Origin: Lagopus muta
Lineage: Eukaryota; Chordata; Aves; Galliformes; Phasianidae
Length of the DNA: 64,000 nt
Direction of reading: 5' to 3'
NCBI RefSeq assembly: GCF_023343835.1
Contig: NC_064439.1
Location: forward strand, 24,182,933-24,246,932
In this document: positions 14,501 through 32,300 of the stretch, piece by piece
Layout: each line of letters starts with the position of its first letter
Position numbering within the stretch: the stretch's first letter is position 1
Translations under genes and position numbers: made by a program
Notes under the pieces: model-generated
What the model was told of the DNA's origin: nothing
What the model saw: only the letters and a program-made list of their open reading frames with translations
The model's database searches: none

Positions 14501-14953
14501 GAGAGTGTTTGGTAGCAGTTAAGTGGAATATTGAAAATAGTGCGCTATCCTGTCACAGCTCCAGTCCTGCCAGGCAGGCAGCAAGCTCTCCTCTTCCCAG
14601 CATCCATCTTTGCCCCCTCCAAAGAGGCAGTAAGAGGGAGGCCCACAGTTGTTCTCTGCTATACATTCCACACATCGAGAGTCTGTGGGTGACTACATCC
14701 CCTGACAGAGGTGTGCAGACAGATGGCAAACCAGAGAATGCAGGGTGCAAGGGGGATGTAACCAAGATGTAACCAAATACAGCTACATTTGGGCCAAATC
14801 CCAGAGAGGGTAGGGGCTGTATCAAGATTGAAGCTCTCCTGTGATCTGTATACCTGTCAAAAAACAGGTCTACAAATCTGAGCAGGGCTCTTTTGCTAGG
14901 ATGAAACAAAAAACGAGATATCTTTCATGGGAAAACACAAATTTCAGATAGAC

Positions 14954-15135
14954 ATCATAGAATCATAGAATGAATCACAGAATGGTTTGGCTTAGATGGG
15001 AACTTAAAGATAATCCAATCTGAATCCCCCTGCCATGGGCAGGGTTGCCACACACCAGATCAGGCTGTCCAGGACCCATCCAACCTGACCCTGAATACCT
15101 CCAGGGATTGGACATCCACAGCTTCTCAGGACAAT
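14954..15135 (-). mobile_element. CR1 LINE 3' end fragment
   Basis: Reverse orientation, with repeated ATCATAGAAT tail units at the left edge. The CR1 3' UTR follows: a GGTTTGGCTTAGATGGGA segment, AATCCCCCTGCCATGGGCAG, then the pieces equivalent to CATCCAACCTGACCCTGAAT. Strongly 5'-truncated, about 180 bases. Confidence 0.92.
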
Positions 15136-17394
15136 ATGTGTTAGGTGATTGAAAACAATGAAAACTACACTGACAGAAATTCAATAATCTTTACCAGATA
15201 AAAAATAAACAACAAAGTCTGAAATAGTGAATTCCTTAAAATAGCAGAGATATTCCATAATAAAAGCAGTATAGGGTTCCCCCAAAACAGGAATTTGCAT
15301 TTATTCCCATTCCCTTGGTAAGACAGACCCAGGAGCTGCTGAAAGTGATGAAGTGAGAGACCCAGCCACTCATACCCATCACATATGTGTTCCCCACTGG
15401 TGGGTGGCAGGTGGTGACATGGAAGGGACCTCCATCCACCCAGCTATTCCCTGCCCCTAAGTGAAGAGCCAGCCAGGAACATCCTCACAGCTTCCCACTC
15501 TCTTCCACTGCATAACTTGAAATGTTGTGCTCAAAGTGTGCATTCCTACAGAGATTTTTGGCTTCAATAACTAAATATTTTCTGAAATACACGTATTTCT
15601 GTCCAGAGACATTCCAGCAGAGTCTATGGAGTGTGTAGGGCTTGGGACATGCAACAGCTTACTATCACTTTATACAGTTGATATTTTTCTCTTTCCATAT
15701 AGAGGAAGCACAGCACAGTGCCTGGAGCAAAGATGGTGTTCAAACACATGCAGAACCCTGGCACGGGGAGCCAGTGCAAGCCTTCATCTTGATGACCCAC
15801 CCTGCTGAGGATCAACATATCCCTTACTTCTGAGGGAACATGTCTGCATTCTGCATTTCTCACCTCTTTTGCATTTCTGCATCTCCCTTGATAAATCTAC
15901 CAAAAAAAAAATTAATTACATTTTTCTTTCCTCGTATGTTTTTCCAAACACACAAATGTGATGTTTAACTTAGCCCATCCCCTTCCTAACTAACCATGTA
16001 TTATGTATTTGTTTTCAAGATTTTCCAGCAGTAGGCTGAAGAGGCTCCACTCTCCTTTCATGAATGCCGGGCAGTTTTTCCAATCACTTGAAGTCTCAGT
16101 AAGAGCAATCAGAGATGGCGATTAACAGCGCTCACTACAGAGCTGATGCTGAAGTGCCACAGACCATCAGGGCTTGTCGCTCATCGGAGCTAGAAAAGTC
16201 ACCTGCCTGCACCACAGAGGCATCCTCCATGGATGTCCATCCCTCCTTCCCTCCCTCTTCCTGCTTCCGTTAGGTTCATGCTCTGCAATAAGCTTTAAAG
16301 AGCAGAAATTACTCTTGGACCAAAAAACAGCCCAGAAAAGGAGATTACCCCATTGCATGGTTAAGCAGTGGGTGGTTTTTTAATCATCAAGGACCAAAAT
16401 TTTGCAAAAGCTGCATAGTGCATTAGTTGCAGAAGCATCCACTAAGGACCTCTGCAGTTCAAGGTGGGAAGACCTGCAGACACAAACGTCTGGAAACTGA
16501 TGAGAATTTTCCAAAGGAGTATCAAAATATTTGTGTTCAGCCCCTACACATTCCCCATGTGTGGGAGTGGTACAGCAGAAACTCACATTGCATAGCCCTG
16601 AAGGCCAGCAAAAATTTCTGTAGTGCTGAGCAAAAGGAGAACAGGAAAGCAGTGGTGGGAAAGGACTGAAATGCTCACACACGTTTATCATACAGCCATG
16701 CTCCCATACTGCCATTCCTGCCTTGCACCTACACCTTCTTGCTCAGCCATCACAAAGCATCAAGAAGAAGCTTAATTGTGTTTACCAGGTCTGTGGGCAC
16801 AGCCCAGTACTCAGGGAGAAATCTTTCAACAGTTCAATTCAGAACCTGCTATAAAAGTATACAGCCTGAATTTGTCTCACTTGAGTTCCAATGCCCCAGT
16901 TTCACTATGTCTTTACTGTGTGGTCAAAAGCCATCTCCATGTGGGACAATTTTCTTCTCCATAGAGGAACTTCAGAAGTGCAGTCAGAGCATCCCACAGC
17001 TGCCTCCTAGATGAGCCAGATGGACTAAGTTCCCTCTGCCTTCCAGATGTGCTGTCCATCAAGATAGGAAGAGAGCTTACTCCATATCAGCCTTTTCAAT
17101 CCAGAGGCATCTTGGGACCCTGTGCATTTTATCTCCTGAATCTGAACCAGGGCACCCCTTTCTTCTTCCTAACCTCTTCTCTCAGGTGCCTCTCTCTTTT
17201 CCTCTGACTATTCCTTGGTGCTGTTTTACCAGCAACCACCACAGCCCACTCCATCCTCCCCTGCAGGGTCTTTGCGTGTTGTTTCCATCTCAGCCTCACT
17301 CAGCCTCAGGGCAGGGGGACACCTGTAATGTCATGTTTGTAAAAGCACCGTGCGTACCTGGTGTGACAGAAAGCTGCTGCTGAAGTGTCTATTT
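15136..17394. other. Intergenic DNA, nothing recognised
   Basis: Unique sequence of mixed composition between a CR1 fragment and a candidate regulatory block. Open frames are at most 111 residues and have no recognisable features. Confidence 0.55.
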
Positions 17395-17640
17395 TCTCAA
17401 CAAACAATGTAACCCGCAAGCCCCAAATATCTGTATAACATCAAAGTTATTTTTAAAAAGAACAGCCATTTCTAAATATGTCATTGCAACCACAGAAAGG
17501 AGCCTATTAATAACTGCAAAATATATATTCTATTTAAGATGAGTCACACACTTTCTGCAGCTTCGTCGAGTTGCAATCAAACCTCTTCCAATTGGCTTTA
17601 TTATTACTCTAACCGTTGTGATACCTCCAGGGTTCAGCAG
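17395..17640. promoter_or_regulatory. Candidate regulatory element (AT-rich, repeat-free)
   Basis: Unique AT-rich block with TATTAATAAC and TTTATTATTA stretches, a CCAATT/ATTGG pair and a TGAGTCA AP-1-type site near 17540. No coding signal. The call rests on composition and motif density. Confidence 0.25.
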
Positions 17641-18144
17641 AAGACCCTCCATGCAGTACAGGCAGCACCTGGCCAGGGAACAGACAGCCCCTGGTAAGGC
17701 AGCCTTCAGCTCAGCACTGCCTAGAAACGATGTCCTGGGGAAGATGTGCAGTGCCAACATCATCTCACCAGTACTCCCAGCCCAGGAAATCCTTTCTTTT
17801 CTAATGGATACCAATGAGAAAAGGACAGAATACAGGGCACATTCTTACATTTCTCATCTCCTAATGAAGAGTAATACCTAGAGGCTGGGGGAAAGCCCAG
17901 CAGAAGCCAAGGCTGCTGTTAGACATCACCCTAAGCACCTTAAACCTTAAGGTGGATTATTTTCACTGTAATCTGCAACAGAGGAGCTCCAGGGTCTGGT
18001 GCTGTCTTAGTTTCCCAGTGTTCTGCTGGACTCCTTTCCATGGCAAACTGCCCAAAGAGCATGCCTAGGTCTCAGCTTGCAGGTTTGAGCATCAGCTTAC
18101 TCATACCTGCACAGAAGGCCAGTGCTGCAATGGAAGAATAAGTT

Positions 18145-18316
18145 TTGATATCTGGAAAAATTTCTTCTCAGAAAGGGCAGTGATGCATTGGAACAGGCTG
18201 CCTGGGAAGGTGGTGGAGTCACTGTCCTTGGTGGTGTTCAAGCACTGAGAGACATGGCTAGTGGGCATGGCGGTGATGGGCTGATGGTTGCACTAGATGA
18301 TATTAGGGTCTTTTCA
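18145..18316 (+). mobile_element. CR1 LINE 3' fragment (first of a tail-to-tail pair)
   Basis: Plus orientation. The blocks GATATCTGGAAAAATTTCTT, GCATTGGAACAGGCTGCCTG, GGTGGTGGAGTCACTGTCC and AGATGATATTAGGGTCTTTT follow CR1 3' UTR order. It lacks its own terminal octamer repeat and abuts the next CR1 directly. Confidence 0.88.
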
Positions 18317-18770
18317 CAGAATCATAGAATGACCTGGGTTGAAAAGGATCATCGAGTTTCAACCCCCTGCTACGTGCAGAGTCGCCAACCACCAGACCAG
18401 GCTGCCCAGAGCCACATCCAGCCTGGCCTTGAATGCCTCCAGGGATGGGGCATCCACAACCTCCTTGGGCAACCTGTTCCAGTGTGTCACCTCCCTCTGT
18501 GTGAAAAACTTCCTCCTAATATCTGACCTAAACCTCCCCTGTCTCAGTTAAAACCATTCTCCCTTGTCCTATCACTATCCACCCTCACAAACAGCCATTC
18601 CCCCTCCTGTTTATACACTCCCTTCAAGTACGGAAGGCCACAATGAGGTCTCCTCAGAGCTTTTTCTTTTCCAGGTTAAACGAGCCCAGTTCCCTCAACC
18701 TTTCCTCACAGGAGAGGTGCTTCGGCCCTCGATTCCATCATAACAGACCCCACTGCTCCTCTCCAGCATT
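18315..18770 (-). mobile_element. CR1 LINE 3' fragment (second of a tail-to-tail pair)
   Basis: Minus orientation, beginning with the tail CACAGAATCATAGAATGACC. It continues through TGCCTCCAGGGATGGGGCAT, CACCTCCCTCTGTGTGAAAA, TTCTCCCTTGTCCTATCACT and CCCTCAACCTTTCCTCACAG. About 450 bases are retained. The right boundary near 18770 is approximate. It is the same kind of CR1 as 26411-26699. Confidence 0.92.
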
Positions 18771-19139
18771 CCTCGTGTACCCTACAGCCCACCAGCCATC
18801 CCAGAAGCACAGTGCTTCTGTCGTGCTGGTGCAGGACCAGCCAAAGGATGAAAGCTGGAGTGTCGCAGGGTTATTTTGCACCCTGGGTGAGTCACGGAGC
18901 AGCTGTGCCTCCATCAGGTGCAATGCAAACCCAGCCCGGTGCCTGCTCCTTTTCATTAAGAGCCTTGAGATCACTGCAGAAAAGATGAAAAGGGCTGGTC
19001 ATTACCCATTACATGTGACCCATTCACTTGCTGATGTACTGTTTTTCATCTCCTTGCTCTGCCTGTAGGCAAGCATCCCCCAATACCCTAATCTGCTTTT
19101 TTTATTCTCCACCATTTATTTTCCTGGGGGCCTTGTCAG

Positions 19140-19361
19140 TCGCGGCTCCGCCACTTCCCCGTGCCTTGCAGCGCCGCGGTTCCAGGAGCACTAAAAGGTT
19201 CCAGCTCACGCTAACAAATTCCAGAAAGGCCGATCGTTTATTATGAAGCCGGCTTGGGGCAGGTTTGGGAGAAACACGATGAAATGAGAGCTGAGGAGAT
19301 GGGCAGCGCGGCTGCATCCCGGAGACGAGCAGAGGTGAGAGGAAGGGGAGGCGGGGAGCGC
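19140..19361. promoter_or_regulatory. Small isolated CpG-rich patch, possible promoter or CpG-rich enhancer
   Basis: About 18 CpG dinucleotides in 220 bases, within DNA that is otherwise CpG-poor and with no known gene start nearby. On the plus strand AGAG|GTGAGA at 19331-19340 is a good splice-donor match near the right edge. An AT-rich, repeat-free stretch follows at once. It could be an orphan CpG island driving a non-coding RNA, or part of a developmental enhancer. It could also be a diverged repeat I do not recognise. Confidence 0.4.
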
Positions 19362-19374
19362 TTGGAAACCCATT

Positions 19375-19880
19375 AAATGAGGGCTTATCATCGGCGTTAT
19401 GTAAATCACTTCAAATGCCTTCTTTTATTAAAAGTATTAAGCCGCATTACTGTCTGCATTCGGTCTCCCTAATTTGGTTGCTAATGCCTAAGACAACTGT
19501 TGAAATTAATTTGAAATTAATGTTCCTCTATAATTACTTAATGAATCTCACATTCACTGCCCTTAGCTCTCCATTGACAAAGGATCTCACCCACCGCATG
19601 GAAGAGGTTGGAACACTGACTGCGATTTTTAAATGGTTGCTAAATTATAGTTTGCAAATACTGCACGTTTATATCACACACTTCATCTTGAAGGATCTCA
19701 GTGTGTTTGAAATGTTATGTAACATTCATTCTTCAGTAAAATTCCATCACAAAAACTTTCTGGGCATCAATCTTCTTACTTCCCTGCACGCCTTGGAATT
19801 AAACCAAATTTAGCTGCATTATTATGCAAACACAAATTCATACCTGCATTAGAAGATTATTATTAGGGCTGTAAAGTCAA
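19375..19880. promoter_or_regulatory. Candidate regulatory element next to CpG patch
   Basis: High-complexity AT-rich block with TAATTTGG, GAAATTAATT (twice in tandem) and TATAATTACTTAAT cores around 19470-19545. It directly adjoins the CpG patch. A 132-residue open frame here has no recognisable protein features. It resembles conserved non-coding DNA of developmental loci. Confidence 0.35.
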
Positions 19881-22569
19881 ACACTTAAAGATGGGAAATG
19901 CTGGAACTGGGATTCTGTGCAGTATGAATTCCTTCTTCTATGCACACGTATACTCACTGTCCTCAGTTTTATAGGCGTATTTCCCACTCACCCCCTCCCC
20001 CTGGGACTTGTTAGTGCTCGAGAAAGAAACGGGAGAAGAAAAAAAACAAAAATCGAGAAAAAACGAGCAGAGGAAGTGAGAGACTTGTGGAGTCCTTGCC
20101 TCATTCATTACCAAAGCTGCAGAGGTCGTAATGCCTGCTCCTCCTTTTCTGGGTGGCTGACTTGATACCCCATAAATCCCGGTCGGCAGAAATGCTGAAT
20201 GTGCACAGCAGCAACTGCAGCTAAGGAAACGTTTGTGCATACAGGGCATTTACTCGCTACCAAACCCTGTGAAACATGAGGTCCTGGGGTCTCACACTGA
20301 GCTCTTAAAATTAGCCTATGCTTCAAAGAGGGGAAAATACTTCTCCGTCTCCCAGGGATGGTGAAAAATGCCTTAGAACGTGGTTGACCCAACACTGCTT
20401 GCCTGTTGTGTGCAGCACAGCTCGGACATGGCCATAACCAGGGCAGGACACGCTGTGAGCCAGCAGCAGGCAGCAGCAATAGCAGATGCTCGTGCTGCTC
20501 CGAAACCTGGCAGGAGGAGGCAGTGGGAAAACAGCAAGGGCTTTTTGGAGACAAAAGAGCTGCATTTAAAGCTTTCCAGACAACCTGCATTCTGCCTTCT
20601 CGCCATTTGAAGTGCCTGCCTTAGTCCAAACTTTGTATTTCTTCTTAAGTGTGTGCAGTTCCTTGAGGATCAAGGTAAAGTCAGAGCCCAGCTCATTAGC
20701 AATCATGGACCTCGCAAGGCTTTACCCATGTTACCTGAACGGTGCTTTTCCTACGACATCCTCAGCATCTGGGCCAGAGCAATGCAACCTTCCCTGCTGC
20801 CAACACATCCCAGAGCTGCGTGCAGCAGAGAGCTGTAGATAACATGCGCACCACGTATTCGGCACGGTTCAAACACTGGCAACGGAATTGTGTCCAAAAG
20901 TCACAGCTCAACAAAGGACAGGCTGGCATGGGTGTTAGGTCCCCAGGCACAGTGCTACACCCACTTCACTGTGACCTGTCTCCTCCCAGCAGCTGGGAAC
21001 TGGATCCCTGCAGCAATCCTCACCCCCGCAGTAATCTACTCCCACCCCACCTCCACACATTGGCCTACTTGCTCAACTAGAAAGTCCAATCTCTCCTGCA
21101 CACGGATCTTTAGCAAACCTCCCTCTCCCCACCATATGCCCACCTGTGCCAGCATACAACCATCCTCCCCAAATGTCTTCTCTCACTGTGTCCTCCCCCA
21201 CAGCATTCCCATCTCCCACACTACATGCATTACAACAGGTAAATTGGGGTGAATTGCTACAATGACATCTTAGACAGCTTTCCCTCTACAACACCAGAGC
21301 ATTCAAAGGTAAAAGGAAAAACAGGCAAAGAACTCTAGCTCCAGTCTCAAAAAAACAACTGGATTCGAATATGTTTAGAAAGAAAAGCAGACCATCTGAA
21401 GAGAAAGGTTCCAAAGTCTTGAACCCGTGTGACCATCCAATAAACTTGAAAGGGAAAAGAATTTAAAAAAAAAAAGTGCCTGATTTTGCAGTACATTGCC
21501 ATACCATTTTGTATGTGACTTGTTTATCTCTTCGTAATGAATTCTCTAATGCAGATAGCATTACACAACCACATCAGCAAACCCACCTTCAAAATAGATT
21601 GCTGGGTTTTACTTTTTAGCTGGGGATGGTGTTAGCAGGTTGTTATTGAAAGCCTAGACTTCCAATTCCACTTTTGTGAAGAAAGCAGAAAAGAGGCAAC
21701 CGTGGCTCAGCAAAAACTAAGCAAGATTTCTTAAGGCAAAGATGCTTTTCTGTCTCAATGGCTTCCTCCTGCTGCTAGCAACTGATGGGATAGGGCTGCC
21801 TTAGCCAGGTTTCCAAATCCTATAATGGAAAGCAGCTGACCATACACAGAGATTGCTGCAGACATTCCCATAACTCATCTGTCATCTTCTTTTGGTCCAC
21901 CTCATTACTCAACTCCCAGTATTAACACATCAATAGCACCAGCGATCCCAGAGTTGTACTCAATGTACATTCGCAACCCCCCACCTCTAATTGAAGGATG
22001 CTTGCATTGCTATTTGCTGCTCAATATACAGACTTCAGTTATCCAACAACACATGAACACCAGCACTTTGTATTCAGCAGAACTGGTGTGCACTGGCCAT
22101 GCATTTCAATCCCCACCAGTCACCTACTCAAGCTCCCTTTCTTTTCTGAGGCAGTACAGAATTAGTACCATGTGAAACATTCAGATCTGCAGAATCATTT
22201 CTGTTGTAATGGAAGGCCTCAGTCTCTATAGAGCTACCTTGAGAAAGCAGTAAGAACCCCAGCCTAACCCCACCATAAATACAGCACCACTTAAATTGAA
22301 GGGGTGGGGAGGAGGACAGTTGCCTTTGTCATCTTCCTAGCATTTTGCATTAACAAACGCAGTTATAACAGAAGATACTGCTATTTAGTTAACAGGGTTA
22401 AAAAAACGCACTTAGTACCATTAGAACATGTCCATCATCCAGCACCTTTACTCTGAACGCCCACTTTAAAAAACAATCGTCTTCTCCCTTCTGCAAAGAA
22501 TCGATGAAATAGCAAGCAGCTGATTTGCAGGTAAGCAGCGAAGTCCCAGGAGTGCACAGTTATATTTGT
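19881..22569. other. Intergenic DNA, nothing recognised
   Basis: Mixed unique DNA. GC is higher around 20100-21250, which yields overlapping open frames of up to 160 residues on both strands. They overlap one another with no one frame favoured and match no family known to me. A C-rich stretch lies at 21000-21220. Confidence 0.55.
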
Positions 22570-22960
22570 CTCCTGATAATAAAAAATATTTTTTTATTTG
22601 CAATCATGGCCTACGTTTCCAGGATTGCCTTATCTCCTCGTGTCTTTGTGTACGCCAGTTTTAACAGCTCCTTCGGGGAGGGTTCGTGGAATTGGTAATG
22701 GATTTTGTAATTTCCACCTTCTGTTTTCTAGTTCAGAGAGTAATCGAATCCAGTCACTACACCCGTATCTATCTGGCAACTATTTGTTGGCCCCCATGAA
22801 ATGAGTTGGAAGTTTGATTTCCGTTCTCAGCAGGCATTTGTGTCATACAGATGAACTGCTCTAACCAGCAAATTGGAGGCAATTTCACCAGAGATTCCCA
22901 GGATTAAATAACCATGAGAACAGAACTTTCCTCACTTCCAGCAAGGACTCTTCTTTAACA
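22570..22960. promoter_or_regulatory. Candidate regulatory element downstream of SEM1
   Basis: Unique block 0.4-0.8 kb beyond the SEM1 poly(A) signal, with TGGTAATGGATTTTGTAATT and TTTGCAATCATGG-type segments. No repeat or coding signal. Confidence 0.3.
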
Positions 22961-23420
22961 GAGTTGAAAAATGACAAGATAAAATTGTCAATTTTGGACT
23001 TCTGCTATTGTAAGATGCACTCTAGAGTGGGTTTTATCTTCTGAGGCTATCAAACTGGTACCCACATTAAATTACTAAGAAAAAAACCAAGTCATTATGA
23101 TCAAGTCCTAAAGCAAAATAAGTTTCATTACTTCCCCCAAATCTTTTCTACCTGTGCTGCATTTTAATTGGAATACAGGAGTGTTTTCTCTTTCATGAGT
23201 ATTTTATTGATTTTACGCTCCACATCACTTATAACAGAAATGTTCCCCAGTTCTCACTCTGGTTGAGCATATTTGATTCCCCATCACTGGAGCTGGTGCA
23301 ATGACATCAGCTACTGAATCTATGAGGATCTGTGAACTGTCACACAAGGCATCTAAGAGCCAAAAGACAAGTTACAGTTTAGCAGAGGCTGAACATATGA
23401 CTCGGGCTAAGATTAAAAAC

Positions 23421-23426
23421 TTTATT
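23421..23426 (-). terminator. SEM1: SEM1 polyadenylation signal AATAAA
   Basis: The plus strand reads TTTATT, giving a canonical AATAAA on the gene strand 121 bases past the stop codon. Cleavage would fall at about 23395-23410, for a 3' UTR near 150 nt. A second AATAAA at 23203-23208 on the same strand is a possible distal site. Confidence 0.8.
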
Positions 23427-23546
23427 TTCCATACAAAACAATAATAAATTCAAGCAGATAATGAACTAAGCGTCTTCTCATTTTCCACCGTTTCTCAGTA
23501 TAGTCTGTCCAAAGTTCAGTGTTACACCACTCCATATCAGCAAAAG

Positions 23547-29275
<5,729 letters not shown>

Positions 29276-29340
29276 CTAAAACGGGACCCGAGGTGCTCGT
29301 TTCAGCCCCACTCCACGCTAAACGCGCGTCCTCGCTGTAC

Positions 29341-32300
29341 TATTTCACTCTGTTTCTGTTTGGGCTGTGAGAATCGTGAAAACTCCAGTTTTGTTAATCA
29401 ATGTATGGAATCTAGGCATTAATCTTGTTGTACGTTTAGCAAGCCATGCGGTTTGGACTATCAGATATCCTTCTCTATCCTTAGAGTACTAGGCTGTCAG
29501 GTACCAAAAGCTTGTAGAGGTCTGTGACCTTTCAGCTGCTGCCCTCTAGACTTTCCCTTACCCGGAGTTGACTTTGCAGCATGCTCAGGAGCATAAAGAT
29601 GCTCGGCTGCACCTAGGTTATCTAAGAAAAAAGAATTGACTTGGAAAGCACTATCAACAAACAGATTCAAATAGCTGTGGAGCAGGAAGCAACTTTATTT
29701 GTTCTGGCAACTTTACCTACACGTCTGCTGTGCAGAAAAAAGATACTTATGCCTTCATAGTTATCTGTTTTACTTGTAAGATTGATTTAAAAGTGGATTA
29801 AAAACAAAAAAAAAAACAAAAAAAAAACCAAACCTTTAAATCTGTTGTTTAAAATCTAATACCACAGGCTTTGGAAACCTGGTTTTATTTGCCTTATTTT
29901 TATTGCCTTATTTGGCCTTTCTCCAGATGGCTTCATACCTCATTGTAATCCCACTAAACATTTAGCTCTCTGCTGGTAATGTATCTGCCATATCATGTCT
30001 GTCTTCTTAACATATACCTGTCCTATGCTACCTGAAGGACCTGATCTGCACAGCATTCTCCAAACCAGACCTTACAAGAAATGATCGTAAGAGTTGGATG
30101 ATATGAGTGACATCCCGTATTCTGAACCACGAGACTGTACAGAAGACAAGCAGGAAGCACTTATCCTTCTGCAGCCAGGTGTTAGGAAAAAAAAAATAGT
30201 GATTTTATTGCCAGTCTTTTGCCTGTGATGTGGGGTCTTATGTCATATATTCTTAAGGTTTCTTACTGGTCACTTCCTATTCAGTCTATGGGCCTTATGT
30301 ATTCCATACCCTTCCATCTCTAGGAAGCAAATAAAGAGTTTCCATGTCCTTGTGCATCAAGAAAAACTATCTCTGAATTCCATGAAGTGATGCAGTTTTA
30401 AGAGTCAGGTGCAATTTTTTAAAATATTTATATTTATATATATAAAGCACCTATCACCTGACTCAAGACTTTTGGTGGACCTAGCTCCACTGATGTCTCT
30501 GTATTCTTTAGAGAAAAGGATGTAAGGATTCAACTGTCCAGAATAAATTTTCCACTGTGAAAGCATATTTGAAAGGTTAGAGGAGAGTGCCTAAGACACA
30601 AGTACAATTGGCATTTGATGGTTTCTAGATGGACCATCAAGAGTAAGAGTTGCCTTTCAGCATCTACCCCGTGCAATCAGAGTGGAAAAAGGCCACTGAT
30701 ATCTAATCAGGACACACTGCCACTGTGTTTTTTTTTATCCTTCCCCACTTGCAGTCCTTGCAGTCACCAGGCTTGTATCCCATATGGACTGCAGACACAG
30801 AGCAAGGAATAGTTTTGATCAAGTTGGGAAGGCACTTCCTGCATTCCCAGAACAGAGTAAGAGAGCTGCTTTTCTGAAGCTTTAATCCCTGCACAGTAAC
30901 TGGGTTGTACATTGAGTAGGACCAACAGCCTGACATTCCTGAGTGCTTCAGCAGAGAGGTCTACACTCTGTTCCATGGTAATTAAAAGAAAAACCTTTAA
31001 CTTTCAGTGGTTCAGGATATGACCATCCCAATGAAAACCTTAACTTAAATATACCCTTAACTGGTAGCATGTTGGAATTGATTGAACAAGACAGTCCTGA
31101 GTAACTCATCAATCCTTCTATTATTTTTTTTTTTTCAAAACTGCACAGAAGCTATTTACTAACTATGATTTCTTTTATTTTTCTTTAATTTCCTTATATT
31201 CAACATGTTTTATGCATTAGCACTAGAAAAGCCTGTCTTTTTCTTGGCAAATGTTACTGCAAGTTGTCTAGCAGGGAGGTGAGATTATGTAGATTTATTT
31301 ATTCAGAGTTTAATTTGCATACATGAAAAATGGAAGTAGAGCTTTTATTTTCTTCACAGTGAAACAAAAATGTGTGCAGTGCAATAGTTCAGACTTCTAA
31401 ATTTTTTTCAGATGGACAAGTAATCATTTCAATGCTGGGGCCCATCTTCTTTGAATTGGATGTGCTAATGGCTGAGGGCATATTACGAGGAAAAGATTAA
31501 GAAGAGGAAATAGATCAGATTATTAATGAATTTGCTTATAAGCTGCCTTAGTTAAAAAATGTCCTGCTGAAAAGGAATCTCAGAGGCATATTAAGGACTT
31601 CAGACGCTCTGAGTAAACCATTGTCTTGGAGGTCTACATAGTCCCAGGCTATCAGACAGTACCTACTAAGAGAAACTTCGTACTGCAAGAGAATGCTCAC
31701 TGTGTGCATCTGATCCAGCTGGTCTCATGGGCATAATGTGGAATCCATGTGCATGGGCACTGCCTAAAGGACCAGCTGAGCCTCTGGATGCAAGAGGTAG
31801 ACACCTCTCTGGGCCTTACAGTGCATGCTGGTAGATATCAAGGAAAGCAGTCAGTTCCCCAAGACAATACAGAAGATCTTGCTACCAAATGCTTTTCATT
31901 CAAAATGCAAGAATTCACCATGCAATACAGAGTATCTATCCTGCATCACAAAGCGTATCCAGCAGCTCAAGCACTCGTTAGTTCATCCTCCAGAACTCAT
32001 GTTTTCCATCTCAAGATAACACTGCAATTCATGCTATAACTTTTTGGAATAAATTGGGGAAGAAAAGCATATCCTACTTTCAGCAGATCTAGACATCAAG
32101 AATGGATTGCCTCACCTCTTTCAGTCTGACTCTGTGCAGATCTGGACTCATGGCACTGTTCCTGAGATCAGTGCCTTTGGTTTGCCACTATTTATTTGTT
32201 CATGTCTGCAGTGGTTCTCCTTTTCTCTACAGCTGCTCCATCATTCACTAGCATCTCCTGGTAGCCCACCCTGCTCCCACAGCCCATCTCTTCTCACAGT

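Noticed and set aside
14472..19411. Shared 13-mer TATGTAAATCACT at 14472 and 19398
   Set aside because: By a rough count, tens of exact 13-mer pairs are expected by chance in 64 kb, more so in AT-rich DNA, so it is not evidence of a shared element.
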